Source: CAZWUW01 sp964636895
Lineage (GTDB): Bacteria > Bacillota > Thermincolia > Thermincolales > CAZWUW01
Assembly: GCA_964636895.1 (NCBI GenBank)
Contig: CAZWUW010000053.1
Span: forward strand, 1-21,099
DNA: 21,099 nt
Direction: 5' to 3'
The stretch's first letter is position 1. Each line of letters opens with the position of its first letter. Below the pieces are notes generated by a model. That model searched no databases and was not told the origin of the DNA. It saw nothing but the letters and a program-made list of their open reading frames with translations. Below, piece after piece: positions 14,898-21,099 of the stretch. The position numbers were made by a program, and so were the translations under genes.

Positions 14898-14969
14898 GGA
14901 GGGTTGATCGGCAAGATCATGAAGACTCTAAATCTTCACAGCCGGGTTGAACTCCCGGACCCTCCTCCA
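14898..14969 (+). tRNA. pylT: tRNA-Pyl, anticodon CUA, CCA encoded
   Basis: The 72-base gene folds into the unusual pyrrolysine tRNA. The acceptor stem is GGAGGGT/ACCCTCC. One base leads to the D stem, GATC/GATC, with only a five-base loop. One base then leads to a six-pair anticodon stem TGAAGA/TCTTCA with loop CTCTAAA (anticodon CTA at 14928-14930). The variable loop is three bases (CAG) and the T stem is CCGGG/CCCGG. The short D loop, six-pair anticodon stem and tiny variable loop are hallmarks of tRNA-Pyl. The discriminator base is U (14966), where the known M. barkeri and Desulfitobacterium tRNAs have G. It lies between mtmB and pylSn. Confidence 0.97.
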
Positions 14970-15012
14970 ATTAACCCGGTACGGGGACTCAAAATACAGG
15001 GAGGTATTTGTA

Positions 15013-15342
15013 ATGGGTCTGCCTGAGTTGAAACCGGTAGTGACAGCGCAAAAAAAGGAAAAAAAGCGGTATATCCGTAAACATGAGGAATTATCCGGGG
15101 TTTTACAGAAAATAAAGCTGTGGCCTTCCCGGACCGGCACCTTGCACGGGATTAAAACCGTTGTTCAAAAAGGGGCCTATATTGAGTTAACTACCCACTG
15201 CGGGCACCGCATGCGGATCAAAAATTCCAAAACCAGCCGGGTTTCCCGTTGGTTAAGGAATAAATGGTATGCCCGGGCCTGTGCACAATGCAAAATACCT
15301 GATTGGAAGTTGGGGAAATTCTCCTCAACCTCTTTTCAATAG
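15013..15342 (+). CDS. pylSn: Pyrrolysyl-tRNA synthetase, N-terminal tRNA-binding protein PylSn
   Basis: A 109-residue stand-alone version of the N-terminal domain of archaeal PylRS, which grips the variable and T arms of tRNA-Pyl. Conserved blocks are LWPSRTGTLHGIK (36-48), TTHCGH (60-65), NSKTSRVSRWLRNK (71-84) and CAQC (90-93). His45, Cys63, Cys90 and Cys93 line up with the zinc ligands of the Methanosarcina domain. I chose ATG 15013 with GGGAGG upstream; the frame is open further back but into pylT. It is directly upstream of pylSc (16-base gap), whereas in Desulfitobacterium hafniense pylSn follows pylD. The stop is UAG; readthrough would add pyrrolysine plus 19 residues and run across the pylSc start. 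Confidence 0.94.
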   Translation: MGLPELKPVVTAQKKEKKRYIRKHEELSGVLQKIKLWPSRTGTLHGIKTVVQKGAYIELTTHCGHRMRIKNSKTSRVSRWLRNKWYARACAQCKIPDWKLGKFSSTSFQ

Positions 15343-15358
15343 AAGGAGGCAAGACTTT

Positions 15359-16189
15359 ATGAAGCTTGCCTTTACTGTTACCCAAAAACAGCGTTTAATT
15401 GAATTAGATGCGCCTGGGGAAGTTGACGGATTGGTATTTAATACTGAGGAAGAAAGGAACCTTTCCTTTAAGAAGTTAAATCAGGAACTGGTTCATAAAA
15501 ATAGACGGCGTTTACAAAAACTGCAGCAGGAAAGTTTGCGGCCGGCCCTGAGAATCATGGAAACAGCGCTGGTGCAAAGCCTGAATAAGGCCGGTTTTGT
15601 TGAAGTGACAACACCGACCATGCTATCCAAAGGGATGCTGGGCAAGATGGGGATTACTGCCGCCCATCCGCTCTGGGAGCAGGTCTACTGGCTGGATAAA
15701 AGCAGCTGCCTGCGTCCGATGCTGGCACCCAACCTGTACTTTATGATGGGCCATTTAGCTAAAGTATGGCCCCGGCCGATCCGGTTTTTTGAAATCGGCC
15801 AGTGTTTCCGCAAAGAATCAAAAGGCGCCAGACACTTGTCGGAGTTTACCATGTTAAATTTAGTAGAAATGGGTATTGACGGTGAACCGCAGGCTCGTCT
15901 GGTTGAATTGGCTGAACTGGTAATGCGGACAGTGGGTCTGGAATACCGGTTGGCAGCGGAAAACTCCGAGGTCTATGGGAATACCACCGATATCATGGTG
16001 GGTGGCTTGGAGGTTGCCTCGGGAGCAACTGGCCCACATCCGCTGGACAGCAACTGGAATATTGCCGAGAACTGGGCCGGCCTGGGGTTTGGTCTGGAAC
16101 GGCTGGTGATGGTGAAGGAAGGTTTTCAGAATATCAGGCGGGTCGGACGCAGCCTGATTTACCTTGACGGTGGCAGACTGAATATTTAA
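15359..16189 (+). CDS. pylSc: Pyrrolysyl-tRNA synthetase, catalytic subunit PylSc
   Basis: The class II aminoacyl-tRNA synthetase core that charges tRNA-Pyl with pyrrolysine. The 276 residues match bacterial PylSc length. Motif 2 is FFEIGQCFRKES (143-154) followed by HLSEFTMLNLVEMG. Motif 3 is GLGFGLERLVMVKE (241-254). Residues aligning with the M. mazei pocket are Asn167 (N346), Tyr206 (Y384) and Trp239 (W417); the position of Cys348 is Val169. The N-terminal helix EERNLSFKKLNQEL is as in bacterial homologues. The ATG at 15359 follows AGAAGGAGG. It acts with PylSn. Confidence 0.96.
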   Translation: MKLAFTVTQKQRLIELDAPGEVDGLVFNTEEERNLSFKKLNQELVHKNRRRLQKLQQESLRPALRIMETALVQSLNKAGFVEVTTPTMLSKGMLGKMGITAAHPLWEQVYWLDKSSCLRPMLAPNLYFMMGHLAKVWPRPIRFFEIGQCFRKESKGARHLSEFTMLNLVEMGIDGEPQARLVELAELVMRTVGLEYRLAAENSEVYGNTTDIMVGGLEVASGATGPHPLDSNWNIAENWAGLGFGLERLVMVKEGFQNIRRVGRSLIYLDGGRLNI

Positions 16190-16215
16190 GCTGCAGTGCA
16201 GGAGAGGAGGACGAG

Positions 16216-17403
16216 ATGATGTTTTTTACTATGAGCGAGCGTTATTTAGACGGTATATTGGTTAAAGCCGCCAATGGGTATACCCTCTCATACCAGGAAA
16301 TAGTTTATCTCCTGTCTATAGAAGACCCCAAAGCCATCCGCAAAGTAATGTCAACTGCCCGGCAGTTGCGGGAACAGCATTTTGGCAACCGGGTGTTCCT
16401 GTACGGCTTTATCTATTTTTCCACTTACTGCCGGAATCACTGTACTTTTTGTTTTTACCGGCAAACCAATGAATTAAGTCCCCGCTACCGGAAAAGCCTG
16501 GCCGAAGTTACGGAAATCGCCGTTCGGCTAGCGGAATCGGGTGTCCACCTGATTGACCTGACCATGGGTGAGGATCCGTTATCGCATGATACCGGTGATT
16601 TTGTCCCACTTTTGGAAATGATTGGCCGGGTTAAAGCGGAAACCGGGCTGCCGGTTATGGTCTCGCCGGGGGTGGTACCTGACGGGGTACTGCAGGCTTT
16701 TGCTGAAAGCAAGGTGGACTGGTATGCTCTTTATCAGGAAACGCATAATCCCGCATTATATAAAAAATTACGCCTTGGTCAGAGTTTTGAGGAACGTATG
16801 ATGAAAAGGCATGCTGCCCGTCTGGCTGGCATGCTGGTGGAAGACGGGATTTTGCTGGGGGTTGGGGAAACCACTTGTGACCGGGCTGATGCCATTTTCG
16901 CCATGCAGCAGCAACAAGTGCACCAGGTCCGGGTAATGAGCCTGGTGCCGCAGCCTCGGACACCGCTGGCCGGTTTAGTTAATCCGGTCAGAATGAACGA
17001 ATATTTATCTATTGCCGTGATGCGCTTGATTATGCCGGAACGCTTGATTCCGGCTTCGCTGGATGTGGATGGGATTAAGGGGTTAAAGCTGCGGCTGGAG
17101 GCCGGGGCCAATGTGGTAACTTCTATTATTCCCCCCAGCAGTAGTCTGGCCGGGGTCTCCCAAAGCACCTTGGATATTGAGCAGGGGCTGCGGACCGTGC
17201 CGGAAGTACAAAAGGTATTGGCCGCGATGGGCTTGCAGGCGGCCAGTGCCGATGAATACGCGGCCTGGCTGGCAGCGCAGCAAGCAAACACAGCCGAAGG
17301 GGAGGACTGCAATGACGAGAATCGCTATCGTGGGCGGACAACTCCAGGGGTTGGAAGCCGTATATCTGGCCCGGCAGGCCGGATTCGTGGCCGCGCTAAT
17401 TGA
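16216..17403 (+). CDS. pylB: Methylornithine synthase PylB (radical SAM)
   Basis: PylB rearranges L-lysine to (3R)-3-methyl-D-ornithine, the first step of pyrrolysine synthesis. The radical SAM cluster motif is CRNHCTFC (Cys72, Cys76, Cys79), followed by a TIM-barrel core with LIDLTMGEDPL, YQETHNPALYKKLR, GVGET and RVMSLVPQPRTPL. At 395 residues it is longer than the roughly 350 of M. barkeri PylB. The extra C-terminal part overlaps pylC by 92 bases and is probably poorly conserved. The ATG at 16216 follows AGGAGGACGAG; the next ATG, one codon on, is an alternative. Confidence 0.95.
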   Translation: MMFFTMSERYLDGILVKAANGYTLSYQEIVYLLSIEDPKAIRKVMSTARQLREQHFGNRVFLYGFIYFSTYCRNHCTFCFYRQTNELSPRYRKSLAEVTEIAVRLAESGVHLIDLTMGEDPLSHDTGDFVPLLEMIGRVKAETGLPVMVSPGVVPDGVLQAFAESKVDWYALYQETHNPALYKKLRLGQSFEERMMKRHAARLAGMLVEDGILLGVGETTCDRADAIFAMQQQQVHQVRVMSLVPQPRTPLAGLVNPVRMNEYLSIAVMRLIMPERLIPASLDVDGIKGLKLRLEAGANVVTSIIPPSSSLAGVSQSTLDIEQGLRTVPEVQKVLAAMGLQAASADEYAAWLAAQQANTAEGEDCNDENRYRGRTTPGVGSRISGPAGRIRGRAN

Positions 17404-18520
17404 CAAAGACCCGCAGGCCCCGGCCAGGGCTTTGGCAGATGAGTTTTTTCACTTAGATTTATTGGCCGACGGAACCCGTGCCGGGACGCTGCTGCAAGAG
17501 TTTGACCTGATTCTGCCGGCGACTGAAAACAGCCGCACCCTGGCCCGGTTAACGGAAATGGCCGGCCAGTATAATGTGCCGCTGGCGCTGGACCTGCCGG
17601 CATACATGATTAGTTCATCAAAACTGGCGTCAAACAGGTTATTTGCCCGTGCCGGAGTTGCCATGCCGGCACCCTGGCCCGGGTGTGGCTTCCCCGTTAT
17701 TGTGAAGCCTTCCGGACTTAGCGGCAGTGCCGGGGTAGTGCTGGCAACAGACGAACAGCAACTGGTGGATGCATTGGCAGTTTTGGGTCGGGAAGCGGTG
17801 GTGCAGAAATACCAGGCCGGACCTGCTTATTCCTTGGAGGTGCTGGCTCACCGGGGTGAGTGTACCGGTTTGCAGGTTACGCAATTGAATTTTGATGCCG
17901 GTTATGACTGTAAGCGGGTGCTGGCTGGGCCGCAGACCGGCAGTGAGGTGGCGGAGGATTTTTATGATTTGGCTGACCGGATTGCGGCTGCCCTGAATTT
18001 ATCCGGCCTTATGGATATTGAAGTCATTGCCGCGGACGGAGAATTAAAGGTGCTGGAAATTGATGCCCGGCTACCTAGCCAGACTCCCGGCGCTGTGTAT
18101 CATTCCACCGGCATAAATATGGTGGAATTGTTGGCCGGTTACTGGATTAACGGGCAGTTGCCGTCCTGGCAGCGGCTTCCCGGGGACCGCGTCCGGCGGG
18201 CGGTAATTTATGAGCATTTAAAGTTTAGTGACGGTGTGTTGGCGGTTGCGGGCGAACATATACTGACCGGGGCGCAGGGGCTTAAGGTGTATCGGGATAA
18301 GTTTTCGACAGATGTGTTGCTTGCCAATTTTGAAGCATCACCGGCAGCTTGGGTAGCAACAGCTATTTACACCGAAAATACGGAGGCCCAGGTTTGGGAG
18401 ACGCGCAATCGGGCGGTAAAAATTATGCAGCAGGCTTTTAAGGCCAATAGTTTTCTGGACCCGCACCCGTTTGCGGAAGGGAGTGCTGAGGTTGACCAGA
18501 CTTTATTACGAAATTATTAA
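17312..18520 (+). CDS. pylC: Pyrrolysine biosynthesis ligase PylC (ATP-grasp)
   Basis: PylC joins 3-methyl-D-ornithine to the epsilon-amine of L-lysine using ATP. The 402-residue protein begins MTRIAIVGGQLQGLEAVYL (N-terminal Rossmann-type domain) and has ATP-grasp features: NRLFARAGVAMPAPWP, FPVIVKPSGLSGSAGVV (phosphate/adenine loop) and LMDIEVIAADGELKVLEIDARLPSQTPGAVYHS (metal ligands), split here by family position, not by gap. I chose ATG 17312, which lies six bases after AAGGGGAGG; the frame is open further upstream, but that part is out-of-frame pylB sequence. It overlaps pylB by 92 bases and pylD by 29. Confidence 0.95.
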   Translation: MTRIAIVGGQLQGLEAVYLARQAGFVAALIDKDPQAPARALADEFFHLDLLADGTRAGTLLQEFDLILPATENSRTLARLTEMAGQYNVPLALDLPAYMISSSKLASNRLFARAGVAMPAPWPGCGFPVIVKPSGLSGSAGVVLATDEQQLVDALAVLGREAVVQKYQAGPAYSLEVLAHRGECTGLQVTQLNFDAGYDCKRVLAGPQTGSEVAEDFYDLADRIAAALNLSGLMDIEVIAADGELKVLEIDARLPSQTPGAVYHSTGINMVELLAGYWINGQLPSWQRLPGDRVRRAVIYEHLKFSDGVLAVAGEHILTGAQGLKVYRDKFSTDVLLANFEASPAAWVATAIYTENTEAQVWETRNRAVKIMQQAFKANSFLDPHPFAEGSAEVDQTLLRNY

Positions 18521-19319
18521 AGCTATTCCTGCTGCCCTGCCGGAGGCCGACCAGGTTTTATTACGCAGCACCGGCCATAATCTGCTGGGGCTGGCGGCCC
18601 GCACTGTTGGCGAGTCTTATGCCACGGTGGCGGGGGAAGTAAAAAATTTTACGGCTGCCGTAGTGCCGGTAACCTCCGGGGCGGGAGTAATCCCAGGTTT
18701 TTCGGCGGCGGTAACGGCAGTATTAAAACATATCGGGTTAAGCGCCTTTGTCACCGCTCAAGCTGATGTGGCCGGTATGGGCGAAGCCTTTAACAGTAGG
18801 GCGGATATTATTCTGGCGGCCGATGACCGGCAGTTTTTGGCCTTTAATCTGAATACCTCACTAACGGTGGACAATGCCCGGGCCACGGCTGCCGGCTTTG
18901 TGCAGGCCCTGGCGGCAGCGGCGGAAATGAAGGCTGGCGGTTTGCCGGGACAGGAAGTGCTGGTGCTGGGCTTAGGGCCGGTTGGTACCCATGCCGTAGC
19001 GGAACTGCAAAAAATGAGGGCGCGCATATGGGTTTTTGACACTGACCCCGCCAGGCGGGAGGCCTTTGCCGCAGTGCACCAGGTACAAATGGCAGACGAT
19101 ATCAGGACGGCCATGCAAAAAATTAATTATGTTCTGGATGCCACCCCGGCACCGGAAATTATTGATGCCGAAATGATTCAGCCGGCTACCGTAATTTCCT
19201 GTCCCGGTGTGCCCCACGGACTGACCCCGGTCGCGCTGGATAAAGCCGGAACCCGGTTAATTCATGACAACCTGCCGCTGGGCGTGGCCGTCATGGCTGT
19301 CAAGGCTATATTTGAGTAG
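18492..19319 (+). CDS. pylD: Pyrrolysine synthase PylD (dehydrogenase)
   Basis: PylD oxidises (3R)-3-methyl-D-ornithyl-N6-L-lysine so that the pyrroline ring closes to pyrrolysine. The 275-residue protein has a C-terminal NAD-binding Rossmann domain with VLVLGLGPVGTHA (GLGPVG at 160-165) and WVFDTD closing the second strand. The N-terminal half holds VTSGAGVIPGFSAAV and FLAFNLNTSLTVDNARATAAGFVQ, as in the family. TTG 18492 with GGAAGGGAG upstream fits the family length; TTG 18471 and GTG 18483 are alternatives. It overlaps pylC. The stop is TAG; readthrough would add 26 codons and pass through the downstream hairpin. Confidence 0.94.
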   Translation: MTRLYYEIIKAIPAALPEADQVLLRSTGHNLLGLAARTVGESYATVAGEVKNFTAAVVPVTSGAGVIPGFSAAVTAVLKHIGLSAFVTAQADVAGMGEAFNSRADIILAADDRQFLAFNLNTSLTVDNARATAAGFVQALAAAAEMKAGGLPGQEVLVLGLGPVGTHAVAELQKMRARIWVFDTDPARREAFAAVHQVQMADDIRTAMQKINYVLDATPAPEIIDAEMIQPATVISCPGVPHGLTPVALDKAGTRLIHDNLPLGVAVMAVKAIFE

Positions 19320-19360
19320 CTTAATATCATTTTTTGCGCCGTGGGCGGCTTCCGATATCC

Positions 19361-19405
19361 GGGGGTCAGGGTTGATTCCAGTAGGAATCAACCCTGACCC
19401 CCTTT
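19361..19405 (+). terminator. Perfect 19-bp hairpin after pylD, terminator and/or activator site
   Basis: Arms 19361-19379 and 19384-19402 are perfectly complementary around an AGTA loop. The outer part is GGGGGTCAGGG/CCCTGACCCCC and TTTG follows, as in a weak Rho-independent terminator. The inner part, TTGATTCC-AGTA-GGAATCAA, is identical in its arms to the perfect UAS before mtmC. Confidence 0.6.
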
Positions 19406-19441
19406 GTTAAAAGGTTAATCAGGAATCAGCCGGCCTGATGA

Positions 19442-19459
19442 TGATTACCGAAGTAATCA
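19442..19459 (+). promoter_or_regulatory. Putative activator (UAS) site 1 before the mtbA operon
   Basis: TGATTAC-CGAA-GTAATCA is a perfect 7-4-7 palindrome, a close variant of TGATTCC-N4-GGAATCA with a compensating change in both arms. It ends 137 bases before the -24/-12 element. Confidence 0.6.
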
Positions 19460-19468
19460 AATAAGCTG

Positions 19469-19486
19469 TGATTCCGCGGGTAATCA
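19469..19486 (+). promoter_or_regulatory. Putative activator (UAS) site 2 before the mtbA operon
   Basis: TGATTCC-GCGG-GTAATCA combines one arm of each variant. It ends 110 bases before the -24/-12 element and starts 27 bases after the previous site. Confidence 0.6.
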
Positions 19487-19596
19487 AAGCAGCGCTGCCT
19501 GACAAAGGCTGCCGAAAAACTATTTGCAGCCGGATAGTGCCTGCCTGTAAAGGGAAATATAATTTTGTACTGCTTGCGGCAAAAAGAGTCCCTTGT

Positions 19597-19613
19597 TTGG
19601 CATGGAAATTGCA
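19597..19613 (+). promoter_or_regulatory. Sigma-54 (RpoN) promoter of the mtbA operon
   Basis: TTGGCATGGAAATTGCA has GG at 19599-19600 and GC at 19611-19612 with exact spacing. The predicted start is near 19624, giving a leader of about 70 bases in which I see no amber-containing ORF with a Shine-Dalgarno. Confidence 0.86.
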
Positions 19614-19695
19614 TTATATTTATTTCGTAACATAAAGTTAGCCTGGTCGTGTTGTTAGTGGGAAAGCCGGCAGCGGAGAGGGGGGAAAAGATACC

Positions 19696-19995
19696 GTGAA
19701 AGATTTCTTGCGTACTTTGTTTGACCCCAGTGACAACCAATCCATTGCATCCATGCATCAACTTCAAAAAAACCTTTATGGAGTATATGCACCGCCGACG
19801 CTCAAGCAGTTGATGAGTCTTAAGCATTTACTGATCAGTACCGGCAGTATGCATAAAGTACAATCCGAAGAATTGTTGGGACTGAGTAAAAGTGAATGCC
19901 AAATTTTGTTAAAGAAACTAAATAGTATCTATATTTCCCACCGCCGTAATCATACCTGGCGTGGAGTGGGACCGGGCCGCAGTGAAAAAAAATAA
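19696..19995 (+). CDS. Unknown 99-aa protein encoded before mtbA
   Basis: I do not recognise this protein. It starts at GTG 19696, about eleven bases after AGAGGGGGG. It has no membrane segment or signal peptide. It is mostly helical in character, with a leucine-rich middle (PPTLKQLMSLKHLLIS ... SEELLGLSKSECQILLKKLNSI) and a strongly basic C terminus (HRRNHTWRGVGPGRSEKK) that could bind nucleic acid. The ELLGLSKSECQILLKKL segment could be a helix-turn-helix or a simple helical hairpin. It is the first gene after a sigma-54 promoter and ends with tandem TAA, 19 bases before mtbA, so a role in methyl transfer or its regulation is likely only by context. Confidence 0.7.
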   Translation: MKDFLRTLFDPSDNQSIASMHQLQKNLYGVYAPPTLKQLMSLKHLLISTGSMHKVQSEELLGLSKSECQILLKKLNSIYISHRRNHTWRGVGPGRSEKK

Positions 19996-20014
19996 TAAAT
20001 GGAGGTTGTAATTT

Positions 20015-21031
20015 ATGGGTACAATGACCAGTCGTGAAAGGTTTATGGCGGCATTAAAGGGTGAACCGGTAGACCGGATGCCGGTGATTAGTGTTTGTCA
20101 GCATGCTACTTATGAGCAAATGGAACAACTGGATGCTTATTGGCCGGATGCCTTGCACGATGCGGAGCAGATGGCCAGGTTAGCCGGCGGCGGATATTCT
20201 CAGTTGGGTTTTGATGCCGTGCGGGCGCCTTTTTGCCAGACCCACGAAGCGGAAGCCTTTGGTGCGGTATTAAAAGAAGGCGGCAAAACCGGATTGCCCA
20301 GTGTTATGAAACATCCGTATAAGCTGGGCGATAACGTTGAGTTTCCGGCGGATTTTCTGAGCCGGGGGCGGATTCCGGCCCTGCTGGAAGCAATCCGGAT
20401 TTTAAAACGGGACCTAGGAGACAAGGTTATTGTAATGGGCGGCATTATCGGACCGTTCAGTGTGGCCAGCATGTTGTTTGAAGTTACGGAATTCCTCATG
20501 ACGGCCTTTAAAAAGCCGGAGCAAATTGCGCCTTACGTGGAAATTGGCGAACGCGCGGGCACTATGCTGGCTCAGGCGATGATTGAAGCCGGGGCTGATG
20601 TTATTTGCGTGGAAGACATGATGGCCTCCATGGATATGATTAGTCCCAAGATTTACCGGACATCGGCGTGGGAGCCAGGAAAAAAACAGGTGGAGGCCAT
20701 AAGTGTGCCTACCATTATCCATATTTGCGGCAAACTGGACCCGATTATTGTAGATATTGCCAAGACCGGTTGTGCCGGGATTAGTGTGGAGCCCAATGTT
20801 AATGTACCGCTGGCGCTGGAAAAATTCCAGGCCGAAGGCATAACAACACCGCTTATCGGCGCTATTGACCCGGTGAACACCCTGTTTGCGGGAGACATTG
20901 ACAAGGTTAAGACTGAGACCAGGGAGTGCATGGCCAAAGGCTTTACCATGATTTCCCCTGGCTGTGCGGTACCGCCGGCAACCAGAACAGATGTGTTAAG
21001 AGCGATGGTGGAAGTGGTTAATGAGTCATAG
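20015..21031 (+). CDS. mtbA: MtbA/MtaA-type methylcorrinoid methyltransferase (UroD superfamily)
   Basis: This 338-residue protein belongs to the uroporphyrinogen-decarboxylase-like methyltransferases, which in methanogens move the methyl group from the corrinoid protein to coenzyme M. Family features are the N-terminal TSRERFMAALKGEPVDRMPV, the GGIIGPFSVAS segment, and the zinc site HIC (His236, Cys238) with Cys317 in SPGCAVPP, the H-x-C-xn-C pattern that activates the thiol acceptor. In a bacterium without coenzyme M the acceptor is uncertain and may be tetrahydrofolate, directly or through a partner. The ATG follows GGAGGTTG. It ends TAG-TAA in tandem, like mtmB. Confidence 0.85.
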   Translation: MGTMTSRERFMAALKGEPVDRMPVISVCQHATYEQMEQLDAYWPDALHDAEQMARLAGGGYSQLGFDAVRAPFCQTHEAEAFGAVLKEGGKTGLPSVMKHPYKLGDNVEFPADFLSRGRIPALLEAIRILKRDLGDKVIVMGGIIGPFSVASMLFEVTEFLMTAFKKPEQIAPYVEIGERAGTMLAQAMIEAGADVICVEDMMASMDMISPKIYRTSAWEPGKKQVEAISVPTIIHICGKLDPIIVDIAKTGCAGISVEPNVNVPLALEKFQAEGITTPLIGAIDPVNTLFAGDIDKVKTETRECMAKGFTMISPGCAVPPATRTDVLRAMVEVVNES

Positions 21032-21099
21032 TAATTATTGGTTCAGGGAGGTGAAAACAGACTTTTTGGTAAGCCGGTTTCTAAAAATCAGCGGAGGTG
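21032..21099 (+). other. Spacer with ribosome binding sites for a downstream gene
   Basis: Two good Shine-Dalgarno-like stretches, GGGAGGTG (21046-21053) and GGAGGTG at the very edge, suggest that another gene of the same operon starts here or just beyond the window. A frame from GTG 21051 stays open to the edge but is too short to judge. Confidence 0.35.

Overview
The window looks like the chromosome of an anaerobic, Gram-positive-type bacterium (Clostridia/Negativicutes-like, probably a methylotrophic acetogen or sulfate reducer) that decodes UAG as pyrrolysine. The reasons are the strong purine-rich ribosome binding sites, many TTG/GTG starts, the anaerobic (cbi-type) cobalamin pathway and, above all, the split pylSn/pylSc synthetase that is typical of bacterial pyrrolysine users. 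The species cannot be named from sequence reading alone.

Layout. (1) Positions 1-4765 are a tight plus-strand run of corrin-ring genes: cbiL (5' cut off), cbiF, cbiG, cbiH, cbiJ, cbiX, cbiC, mostly with overlapping stop/start codons. A 16-bp tandem repeat follows cbiC. (2) Positions 4882-5679 encode a Cof-type HAD phosphatase. A bidirectional terminator separates it from a two-gene minus-strand operon (CBS-domain protein, then an unrecognised 202-residue protein). (3) Positions 7205-8944 are a sigma-54 promoter and an APC-family permease. (4) Positions 9278-12470 are a second sigma-54 promoter and a five-gene membrane operon built around an ethanolamine-permease-like APC transporter. (5) Positions 12682-19319 are a third sigma-54 promoter and the methylamine/pyrrolysine operon: mtmC, mtmB (with an in-frame amber codon at codon 203), pylT, pylSn, pylSc, pylB, pylC, pylD. 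(6) Positions 19597-21031 are a fourth sigma-54 promoter, a 99-residue protein of unknown function, and an mtbA-type UroD-family methyltransferase.

How it fits together (inference from families). The permeases would bring in methylamine(s). MtmB would move a methyl group from monomethylamine to the corrinoid protein MtmC. MtbA would take it from MtmC to a downstream acceptor. The cbi genes would supply the corrinoid, and the pyl genes make and charge the 22nd amino acid that MtmB needs.

The most notable signal beyond the genes is regulatory. Four promoters match the sigma-54 -24/-12 consensus with exact spacing. Each is preceded by one or two copies of an 18-bp palindrome of the form TGATTCC-N4-GGAATCA, the expected shape of an enhancer-binding-protein site, so one activator probably controls the whole methylamine regulon. 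In the two transporter transcripts the leader also carries a short ORF with its own Shine-Dalgarno and an in-frame UAG. In both, the next stop after the UAG lies directly against the ribosome binding site of the first structural gene. That arrangement could let UAG decoding (pyrrolysine supply) tune transporter synthesis. No activator gene, no RamA-type corrinoid reactivase and no MtbB/MttB is visible in the window.
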